From Agelas oroides (taxonomy: Eukaryota; Porifera; Demospongiae; Agelasida; Agelasidae): a stretch of DNA of 64,000 nt. Location of the stretch: the NCBI GenBank assembly GCA_949130485.1, contig OX422183.1, positions 27,902,816 through 27,966,815 on the forward strand, given 5' to 3'. How positions within the stretch are numbered: the first letter of the stretch is position 1; each line of letters starts with the position of its first letter. Positions 13,401 through 25,400 of the stretch are shown one piece after another. A program made the position numbers and the translations under genes. The notes under the pieces are model-generated. The model worked only from the letters and a program-made list of their open reading frames with translations, had not been told where the DNA came from and did not search any database.

Positions 13401-16400
13401 TCTGACTTTTGTGTCTGTTTGATAGGATGGTGAAGTCAAGCGGTCATGAAATTTTAGTCTCCAATCCTTCATTGTTGTTCATGCATGTTGTTTGGTGAGG
13501 GTACCAAACACAGGTGCAGCAGCAAACTTTGGCTTTGTGCAAATAAAAAATGCTGTCTTGCCCAATCTACTGGTGGTTTGAGTTCCAACATGTTCATGTA
13601 TTCTCACCAAGTGTCTCTTTTGTTCTGCATAACTGCATTCTTATTCATTTCCATGCCTGCATTCTGATTGGAGTTATTGGAAGTACTGGCCTTTAGCAGC
13701 CAGTATACTACCCAGATGTCTTTATTATCACAGAGTCGGTAGACTCTCTATGTAGGGATGGCGCCGATGCGCAATATATGTAATACTTAAGCAAAAGCCG
13801 TATAACTTCACCACAAACACGCAAGAAGTTTATTTAAGCATCCAGGCTTCCTCTTTGAGTGCCTTTGTGATCAGCAAGACTCATATAAGTGGCCAAAAGC
13901 CACGCGGAAGACAGCTAAACGCAAAAGTGTGCGATAGCAAAAGTGCCATTTTTCGTATTCTTCTTTCTTTCTTCGTTACGACTTTTGTTCAAACAACAAT
14001 AACTCAAAAACGGTTCAAACACTCACCGTAATTTTAGCACGAAACTGATGCTTATCACAGCGCGGAGCTCTACGACCACTCAGCGTCTTCATAGCTTCAA
14101 GTTCACCCTGGTCAACAAAAGCCATTCACAACACTCTGAGGCTGCTGTGCGTTGCTTAGGACGCCATTTTCAAATTTTGTATGCATGCGCACACGAAGTC
14201 TGGTTCCCAGACCAAAGACCACGGTCATTGGTCTGGAAGCGAGACTAGTACACACGCGAAATCGCCAGCGGGCAGTACGCTTGGCTGTCACGGTCTTTTC
14301 CTCCCGCCGGCATTGGGCAAGGCTTATGAACACTACGTAGGTAAGGCGCTGCATTCAGCTGCCTACTTGTAGCTACACTAAAAATAGCCTTTGAACTGTA
14401 AAGCTAGGATGGTCAGTTGTCAGTAGGATAGTAGTTTCTGTGCTGCAGCTGGTCAGTTGTCGTGATTGACAACTGAAATTGGTTTCACAAAGTTTGGTAG
14501 GAAGAGTGGTTGGCCCTTCATTAGGTTCTAGCTGGCTATATTACACATAGGCCTAATTGAGTGGTTGGCCCTTCATCAGTTTCTAGCTGGCTATATTACA
14601 CATAGGCCTAATTATTTAATACATACTACTAAACTGTCAACGCCGTTTCAAGTTCTGGTGTTGTGATTACACTTACGTGTAACTGTAACTGAGATTAACA
14701 TCAAAAAAGTACAGAAACAAGACCTAAAAAACATTAAAAATGTAAAAGGATGTAGGGATGGCATGCCAAAAAGTATGCAAACAAGGTAGGGATAATGCAT
14801 GAAAGCAAAGGTCAACATATTGGCAAAGCTCCATCCCTACATCTTTTTCACACTACAGTTGATGCAATGCTGCTAGATCATATTAGCCTCGTCCCTGAGC
14901 CAACATGTGGGAGAAGGAATGTGGCCTGGGGACGAGGTTAAAACCATGCCATGTACTTTAACGACACTATCATAAGTCTGCAGTCTACTCCAACTCACTG
15001 CTTAAGTTGTTGAAGAGGTTCTGTATAACATAATGCTACCAAGAGGGCCATACTAGCCTCATTACCAGGCCATGTGGGAGGAGGAGGTGGCCTGAGAACG
15101 AGGCTACAGCCATGAACTGCCAGTAATAAAGGTTGTGAACTTGTGGTACGTTTTAGGAAGACCCCCATGCACTAACTGTAGTGTGAAAAAGATGTAGGGA
15201 TGGGGCTTTGCCAATATGTTGACCTTTGCTTTCTGCATTATCCCTACCTTGTTTGCATACTTTTTGGCATGCCATCCCTACATCTTTTTACATTTTTAAT
15301 GTTTTTTAAGTCTTGTTGTCTTTACTATCACCACTGCATTAACTGGACTATCACACATACTAGGCAAGTTGGCCTCATAAAAATACACATGCATGCATGT
15401 ACTGTATGTGCATGTTAGTGGGAATGCTTTTTAAATGAAGGGAATACTTCCCTGTTTTTTTTTTTTCAAGAAGGTTATGAGCTACGTAGTACTATAACAA
15501 GATCCACTTACTGCCATCAGGAAGTTCAGACACAACCACTCTCACAGCAATCCAGAGTACCACCCCAGGTACACAGAGAATGGCAGCAATCACTGTCAGA
15601 AGAATGTGCCACCATTTCACCTTGTCTATAAGGGTACAAGAGACTGGTCAAGAGTAAAATAAGATGTCTTGTTAAAGTGGCACGACTCCAGTGAGTGTGT
15701 ACCCAGTTGCTGTATATTCTGAGCAGAGAACATATGAAAGATCAGAGCTTTGGAAACATTGGTTTTGATTTAGAAATGAAGTGACAGCATGTTAGTCTAC
15801 GTAACCTAGCTTCATGTGAAAAGAGGGTAAAGTTAAGGTACAAATTACATGTGCGTTCTACATCAATTTTAAAACAGCTTCACATTATTGGGGTGCGCAA
15901 AAATGGCACAGTACAAGTGGAAAGTGTAGATCCAAACTGGTTTTGTTTCTTGGTGGGATTTAAATTAAGTAGCGGAGCATTGACTGTTTCCATTAGCACA
16001 TCAATTACTGTAGAATTTCTAATAATTCGTACACTCTATTAATTCATACACCTCCCTTTTATTTTGGAAAATACGGTACTCTAATTTATTTGTACAGTTA
16101 AGGTTAAGGGATACAGTTCATTCATAAGTTCAAAGTTCAAAGTTCATTCATGACACGGACCTACAAGGGTATAGCCAACATGCATGTACAAATCCAACAC
16201 AAAACACATATTAAGGTGGCAGTGAAGTCTTTCGGCGGAGGTTAACGAAAACATAAACATGGGTTACAGTCAGGACCAGGGTTACTCCTACTTGCAGGGT
16301 TAGGGTTTGCTTTAGGGCAATCTTGCTTTGCCTAATTTTAAAATGGGTTTTAGTAGGTCATTAATATATTAATGAACCTAAAATTGCCACTCGATGGACG

Positions 16401-19400
16401 CATCTACATGCTCACTGTAGGTAGCGTCCTAACCACCAATGTATCTCAAACCAATCTATGTCAGCTTTTGTTCAGAGCTACTCTCAAAGTCAGGCTAGAC
16501 TCATGTTTGTCACTACTCTTGGAATGGACAACTTTGACTGCACCAAAATGAATGCACATTTCAAAAAATCCACAGCTTGTCTACGGGAGGGGCTCATTCA
16601 TAAGTGGAAGCAAGCATTACTAGCCCCACCTCTCCCTCTTATGTCACTAAACAACTCACGGTTCTGTTCCCCGCACAACTCCTCTGCAGCTTTCTTGTCT
16701 ACTGCAGCGTAGTGCCAACGATATATTGCGCATTCTAGTTAAAGCTCAGCCCAGCACTCGAAGCACCGGGCCACGGTCACCTACTAGGCTTGGCATACGA
16801 TCGCAAGACCTGGCCCTACCCAATGAGTACAGTCTTGGCCACTGTGGCCTTTCTGCTGCTTCTAGACACAAGCTTGCTTTCACAAGCAGGCATTACGCAC
16901 TACTCACAGCTGACACTACACCACTCTACTAAACTCCTTCTTGTTTTTCTAAGCTTATCTTCAAAGTTCCGACCACCACATCAGGGTTTCCGCCAGGCCA
17001 TATCTTAACTAACTTAATTATAAACTGATTATTGGGTGTCAATGCCGACAGGAAATGGGGAAAATCCCCAATTTTACGGACAGTGAACGGATGAAGACTC
17101 CCAAAACGGATTGTGCGCTAAAAGTTTACAAAGACAAAGAATTCTATCAGCTTGGATTCCAGGTATGTTGACCTTGAAAATACAGGGTTCTCTGCCACCT
17201 TAAAGTGCTTCGACGATATAACGTTCAACTGCGCATGCGCAAGGACGACTCTCCATGGACTTTGAACTGACGCAATTAGTGCTGTCGAGTATCTTTTTTT
17301 GAACCAAAAATAGCGTTCATTGTCTATGGATCCGAAGAGACCTAATTACCGCGACAGCGTACGATGGACAATGCAGGGCCTTGCGGAGCCAATATCGTTG
17401 GCTGTTGTAATTTTACAGAGGCGAAAAGTCGTGAGGTGTGTACAGTTTACTGGACAACGGGCTATTAAAACCGAACGACGTTTGCAACAAAACGCTCCGT
17501 CTGGCCTTCGAGTACGTTGAAAACTGTCGATCTAGAGTATCGTTCGTCGACAATGTCGAAATACATGGGGGTCAGTCCGCGTGTTCCCGCAGGCTTATTT
17601 GTGTGAAGCCTCGCGAGACTGACGTTCAGCGAATGCTGTACAGCTTGCTGTAAGTCGATGTCGGCTAAGAGGTATTCGTGCGACTGACATCTTCATGTGA
17701 AGTGTAAGTGGTGGAGCCTCGTAAACTTACTCGCTTTGCGTAGGCAGATATAATATGTATGAACAATCAATGAACCACATCTCCCTAAAAAAAATAGGCC
17801 TAGGTGTTATGTAAAGTCACCAACTGCGCAGGACGCTTTCGGCCAATACCAGGCCTCATCAGTTGCACTGCATGGGGTGACCGGAAGATCGGGACTGCTA
17901 TCTCATGCGTATATTCGATAAGTATATCGTCACTATAGGTACAACTCCCGTAACTCACCTATCTTATGGCAAGAAACCATCATCCCAGTAATAATGATTA
18001 TGATGCCAACCATCAGTGCAACAATACCAATCACAGTCAGAGTAATATGCCAGTCTGGTAGCATGCAAACTGTTGGAACGAGAAGAAAGGTGTTAGACAT
18101 TAACATGGTAACTGACAGTCTGTACTAGTCAGGCCATAGCTGAGCCATTTTTTCACCTGACTTGCCTGAATTGGGATAATACCCACGTTCGTCTTATGCG
18201 CGTTTTCGTTATTGGACTGAACTACAATTCGAATGAACGCACGAGGAACATCCAGGTTTTTGCATTGTAGCTACATGTTTAAAGCTAAAGTTCAACAAGA
18301 ACGTTTTCTGACTGCCGAAAGTAGGTCGCATTATTTTGCTGCGCACGCTATGAATTTTAACAACATTTTGTGGTAAAGCCCATGCTAATAACCCTTAATT
18401 AAGCAATATCCTTTTGTTTGGATTATCAATGTGGAATGTTGTAGTATGGTTGTGTCAATACCACCAATGTGGAAAATATATCAGTAGCCCAAGTGTATAA
18501 CTAGGCTGGACTATATCCAGCTAATGTGCTGATTACGATTAACCTACCACATATAATGGGACTTCCAGACCAGGTTGCATCACTTTGGCAAACTCTCTCA
18601 TTCCTGGTTATATTCAGTGCATATCCGTTGCTCTTATCACAAACAAAACAAACCCTGGAACCAGGAGTGGTACCACTGTAGTATACTACAGTTGAAGTAT
18701 TGAGTCTAGTGTCCACCAGTGCAGCACTCCCAACACTTTCAGCATCACAAGTTGGATACCGAGTGTCATTCAGTAAACTAACATTAGGCAAGAAAGTAAC
18801 ATTTGTAGCAGGAAGATTCCAAAGTTCCATTGGGGAACAATCTGTGAAGTGATCATGCCACAGGAGACATTTGAGACAGAAGCTTGTTTTTAGGATGCAT
18901 CATGGTTGCCATTCTCAAATACATGAATACATACATTGAAGATTTGTAGGCTATCCCCCCTCCCCCCCAAAAAAAATTAATTTATATATAAATATAGATT
19001 AACTGTTTTGTGTGCTGTTCTTACGACAATCTTCTGTACTATCCACAATGCACAATGTGTATACATACCATATTGTAGTGTAGTAAAGTTTCCCAATACT
19101 CTCACAGTGACATCTCCACTAACTGCAGACACAGCATAGAAATACACAGTTGAGGAGTCCAGTCGCTCCATCAGTACCACACTGATAGAGTCTCCTGCTG
19201 TGCCAGTCTCAGTGGACACAGCAGAGTATGGCAGGTTCATGTAGGTTGGGTCAGTCCCATACTGGACTGTACAGTGTGCAGAGCCAGTGAAGCCAGATAG
19301 AAAAGTGCAGTTAACTGTTGCATTGTTTGGTAAGCTCATATCTTCCACTTCTAGAACTAGAAGGTTGTTGGATGTGCCTGAAAAAAGGGTGACCTTGTGA

Positions 19401-22400
19401 TTTACACATAGCTATGTAAGTTGAAGATAGATTTATGTGCAGCACGTGTGTGTTCCCAGCTTTCTTGCAGTCCTAAAACCTGCACATGTGCAACTTTCAC
19501 TTAGCTGTATAATGCTATTAATGTAACAGGTACATGTGATGACAAAAAATGTCTTATAGTTAGTAAGATGCAGTAAACACTATTCATGAGAATAATAGTG
19601 TGTGTTTATATGCTTATGTAGACCCTCATATATCATGTGCTATCAGTTCTGTGGTGGCCTGATTAGAGGGTGGTTAAATGTTGAGCTATATAGACAAAGG
19701 TGGGTGTTTGCAAGAATCACTCACTAGTGAGAAGCTAAGAACAGTAGTTTGTGTCTTGAGGAGTCCTGTGAGACTCTAATCTGCTGCTACTAGCCCTATA
19801 CAGTGCTGTCACCAACTGAAATAGTGTGCATTGAAGTATCTATAACTTATTTGCTGGACCGTAGCATGCAATACTCACATGTACATAATTATAGAGTGGA
19901 CATTCTCTCAAAATGAGTTGCCATGATTTTATTTGGAGCTGCCTAATGCACTCTCATAGCCAGCTTGAAGTGGGAGGGACTAGGATGCCCAGCTAGGGTG
20001 TTATTGGCATGGTATCAACTGCTTAGACAGAAGTGAGGAGACCATCATCTAGACAACAACTGTATGCCATGGTGTCACCTGCTTAGACAGAAATGGGAAG
20101 GACTAACAGCTTAGTGGCATGGTGTCAACGGCTTATAAAGAAGTGAGCGGACTAAGGTAGACAGCAACAATTTAGAATGGTGCCAGCTGTGTAGATGGAA
20201 GTGAGAAGGATCTAGCGTCCAGACAACAACGCTTTGATGAAGGGAAGGTTATCTGTTACCAACTTGAGCTCGGAAAATAACCTGCCCACATTTCGACTGA
20301 ATACTCCAGTCGTCATCAAGGCGAAATGAAGAGACTTTGCTATTTATAGCCATGCACTACTGAGGATCACGCCATTGGAGGTCAAAGGTCAGTGAGGATT
20401 TCTCCTCCCTCCCTGCCTCCTCGTCACAGTGGTCCAGCAACCAGGGACTTGCAGTCCTCCATCTCGGTTGAAGCGTTCCTCTGAGGGTGTCATCTGGATG
20501 TCCAGGGCCTCCTTCACCAACAGTTCCTGTCCTCTGCCATGGTACAGCACTGTGGTCTCCTCCCAGTCAATCGGATCCCACCGGCTGAGTATGTGACTGC
20601 GTGCGTAAGCACGCAGCAGCTAGGGGGGTCATTCGGGGACATGCCCCCAAGGAAAAGTCTTCCAATTTGATGCTCTGAGATCGCTTTTGAGGCCATTTTT
20701 GGACCCTTCTTCAGCTTTGTCTTGGCAGGCTGGATTCTGGCACGTCCACATGCGTCGAATATGATTGTCTGGTAGCCTACCACTGCCTATTATCGCATTG
20801 ACACATAAACACCTTGTCTTCTCCCTCGCAATAATGTAGCAATTTCCCATTTGGAGAACCATGACGACTGACAGGATTACTGTCAGTCGTCATGGCGTTC
20901 CTGGAACGCTTCACAATTTGCAAACTCACGCTTCGGAAATACAAAGGTTCATTGGGGGGGATGATTAGGCTCATCTGGAAGGTCTGGCAGTTTTAGAGGA
21001 GCTAAAAGCTTCGACAATGCCATGATTAGTGTGCTACGCAACCACGTAGCTACATGTACTTTTTGCCTCGTTCCCAGACCCCGGCAGCACGAAATTCGCG
21101 CGCAGCCGCGCAAGTGACGAACTCTGCAGCTAGGGCCGAACTATGCTACATTAGTCTGGCATCGCCGGCACTTAGCTTGCAGGTGGCAAGCATGCATATT
21201 TCCAGCCTGCAAGAGCATGCAGTCGCTCAAAAAAGATCTTGGAAAGTCTCAAAAATTGATCCGGCCATGGCCTGAGCAACCGGACCACCTCCGCCGGCGC
21301 TGGTTCTGCTTGAGGATTCTAGCAAGGTGGTCAACTTCCTCCTGAAGGTTGTCCTGCGTGCTGATGAGCTCTCTGGTCCCGTCGTGGAGACATCTCACTA
21401 CACCTCTCTTCATGTGGGTCGGATGATGGGACTCGAAGTGGAGATACCGGTCCGTGTGCGTGGGCTTCCTGTAGACAGAGACACCTGTCACCGGAGGATG
21501 CTGATGACCTGCGGGGACGGGTATGTGGGATCCTGAGATGTGCGAAGGTGCCAGTGAGCAATCTGATGAAGGACCAGAGGACAGTGCTGAAGGAGCTCAG
21601 GGGACTGGAGGATGAAGTGATTCTACCAGCGGACAAGGGGAACGCGACCGTGATGATGAAGAGATGCGCCTATGGCGGGACTATGGCGGAAAGATGGAGG
21701 GGATGCTGGGGACGGGCACCTATGGGAAGCTGAGGGGTGACTCTACAGCAACCCAGGAGAACAGGCTGAGTCATAAACTTAAGGGGTTAGAGAAGAATGA
21801 GGATATCACCAGTGCTTTGTACAATAGATTGAGACCAACAGGAAGCCAATCCCCTAGGATTTATGCCCTACCCAAGATCCACAAGCCTGATGTCCCATTC
21901 AGACCCATTGTTTCGTGCATAGGATCACCAACTTACCAACTATCCAAGCACATCACATCCTCATATCCCCCCTAGCAGGACATACTAGGACTAAAAATTT
22001 CACATTGAAAATTGCCTCTTGAGTAGGTTTGCATAATTGAACTCACTGATGGGTAGTGTTGCACATGCTTTTGCAGTTCCCACTCCTACCAGATTCTCCG
22101 CAGCCACTGACACATCATATCTTGAGGTGATATTGTCATTCGAGAGATTAAAGGTATGCCCGCACCTCTCAACTGTGCCTGCAGTAAGGTTCACATTCAC
22201 ATATGATCGTGGACAGAAATTGATCTTGTACTGTGTGATGTCTCCATTTGAGCCTGGACATGCCTTCCCTGCATCCATTGGATTCTAGAGAGAAAGAAAA
22301 GTGTTAACTAATCTGTACAACTAAGTTAAAATTTATGTACAAAGTTAGCGGTAAGCGTGCATTTGCTCATATTAATGTGACCAACCTCTGGATTGGCTCT

Positions 22401-25400
22401 ATTCACTGCATTGGCAAAGAAATCACAAACCTAATATTTATGGACTTTGCTATAATATTAAGTAGTCAAAACATGTTTTGTGACTTACTAGCACAGGATC
22501 CCAGGTATAACTAATGAACAGAAGCTTCCTAGATAGCTGGTCATATGATAGGATGATGGTACAGCTACTGGGAACTGCAGGGACTGTAGGGAAAGTGACA
22601 GTATAGAAACTAGAGTGTGGTAAGGTTCCTTAAGTCACTGTACAAAATTACCTAGGATTGATTCATTCTTTATTTTGTGAGGAGGGCAGGAAAGCAGTAC
22701 ATATGCCACACTTAGTCAATATTGACCAGGTGAGAGTTGACAAAATGAAAAATTGGAGGAGAATGGTGGCCATGGTGTTGTACCATATTCGCTCTAACCT
22801 ATGGAACAGCCAAAAATAATTGTATTGGCGAATGTTCAGCGTTAATTAGAATGTCATTTCCCTTTGCGCGTTCAAATAAATTAGAGTGGTTTTGCATGCA
22901 TCAAAAGCAGTTGAGCAATTACTGAAAAAAGGGAGATGGATCGATTTGTAACGATGTCAATGCCACGGATAACACACAAATCTCTCCTATAGCTTACGCT
23001 GTGGATCGAGACTCCCAGGGGTGAATAATATTCCTTTGCTGCAATTGAAGAGATCGTCGCCAGTTGTGAACCGTGGCCCTGGTTGACCGACAGATTCGCC
23101 TTGGCCGTTGTTATACGCAGCGTTGGTAACAACAATACCATTGTTGGCCATCTATGTATGAAAGTCAGCAGCTTACTCTTGCAATTTCTGACTTATGGAG
23201 GAGAAATGAATGCGGAAGGCGACGGCACTCTCCACTCATTCAAGGGGGATTGAAGATTCCTTGCTACGTAACGCTCCATGGGAAGAAGTTGGTAGTACAA
23301 GCGAAGAAAGATTGTAGCAGGAGAAAATAAAAAACTGAGTAGAAGTTTGCCCGTTGGAGCGATTAGATGGTTATTTATTTTTAAAATTCATTCGTTCAAT
23401 GAATTAGAGCGAATTAAACAATTAAAATTCGGCATTTCAATAATTAGAACGCTCCATAAATTAGAGTGAATACGGTATGAAACTTTCAGCAAGGGCGTAG
23501 GAATAGGGGGGCTAGGGGGGCTACACAACTACTGGGGAGGCTTAGCCCCCCCTCATTCACTGTATTATATAGGTACTTGGTAAGTACCGGTACTCGCCAT
23601 TTTATGTGCCACGTACTCTTTGTACAGCAACAGGTTGCAAATGAAGCTATTATCGTCTTTTGAATCATGCCTGTATCTGATTCCACGTTTGAGAAGAGAG
23701 CGCATCCAAAGGCGAGTTTTGCACTAATTAGTGGGCACAGTTTTCTAAAATTTTGCCACATGCTTCGCGCGCAGTATCTTTTATGAACACTTAGCCGCCC
23801 CCTACTAAATACCCTTTCCTACGCCACTGACTTTCAGCTATCATGTGACCTCATACAATGGCACATGTTATGCAAACTCATTCAAAGAAATTGATTCTAT
23901 GATATAAATAACAGAAACCGAATCATATTCAGATGCCTAGTACTACTACTCACTGTATTCCTAACCCTAGCTAGCACTATCACCAGCTTCCATAGCCCAT
24001 TCTGTCAGTTACCAGAGTTTTTGCAGTGAGTACTGTCAACCAAAATTGGCTGGAAGTAAGTATTGCTCACTTCTATGTTACCATGGTATCTATAGTTCTC
24101 ATGCAATTACTGAGATCTGTTATACATACCATGTGGTCTGATTGTCAAGAGTTCACTGTCGTCCCCCTCCAGACTCCCACAGTTGACACCATGTACTGTG
24201 ATGTTGTACTCATAACCTGCCATAAAACCAGTCAGTTCATACTGTGTGACATTGGCAGTGGTGATGTTCAGAAGTTCTCCATATGGGGTTTGGGGAGCAT
24301 CAGTAGTAACGTTGATGAGGTAGAATTCAGCACTGTCTCCACCACTCAGTGTCCAGTTCACAGTGACATTCACAGCTCCATTGACATCTCCAGAGAGGTC
24401 AACACAGGCGAGAGTGGGGACTGAGGGTGGACCTGAAATCATAAATGATGTGCTTAAGTCTACAAATAGTGGTTTGGTAGCCTAGTATGATACATTATGA
24501 GGTAGATATTAGAACTTAAATCGGGAATTGTTACTCATGATATGGTGGGAATGTAAATAGCTAGTAACCTAAGCGCTTTCATGATCCATGCCATGATAAT
24601 TCCGTGTTGAGTCATAGATGGTATAAGGCACAGCAGCTATTCAAATCAAAGACAGCTGTTGCTGTATTGCGGTTGGTTATAGTACTCTCTCTCTCTCTGA
24701 TTTATATCACTTGGCGTTTCCTAATGAATGGTCTCTCTTTTACTTTACTTTTAGTTATACATATTTTCTGACTACAAAAGCAATGAGTTGAGAGCAATTG
24801 TCATTCTCATTGATGGCAGTGACTAGTTACCTGCACAACTTCATGTTCAATAACTGTTTAGCTTGATACTTCAAATTACCAGCATCTTGCCACCAAACAT
24901 GTCAAATGACTGTGAAACACTTTTGTATTTGTGTCCACAAAATGTTGTCAAGCATACCTTGCTCCATTTTTGATACAAACTCAAGCATTGACCTAGCCTC
25001 CGGGAACCAGGCTAGCATTGACTAGTCATGCAACCAATCATTGGGTCCATCCATTCAAAGTGACAGGGGAAAAAAGTACAGAAACAACAACAACAGCAAC
25101 TGCAGGGATGGTATGCTTACAAATTATCCAAACAAATTATAACAAGTCAGCTATAGGTGTCCTAACATAAACAGAATGTAGAGATGATGATAACGTAATA
25201 GAATTTATTGCTACTTAGCTAAAAGTGTTGATCATAATGCTGCTTCGCCTCTGAGAAGGAGCCAGGCATTAGTTTTACATTCATTTATTTGTAACTTGAA
25301 TTCTTTATCTTGCATTTTGGGGATCAATAGTATCATCCCTACAGCTGGCATAACATCAACAAATCAACTAAGTCTAGTCTAGTTCAGTATCAAACATTTA

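Noticed and set aside
20514..20974. Several overlapping minus-strand frames as a gene
   Set aside because: They cross from Penelope-like sequence into a MITE fragment; no continuous family match.
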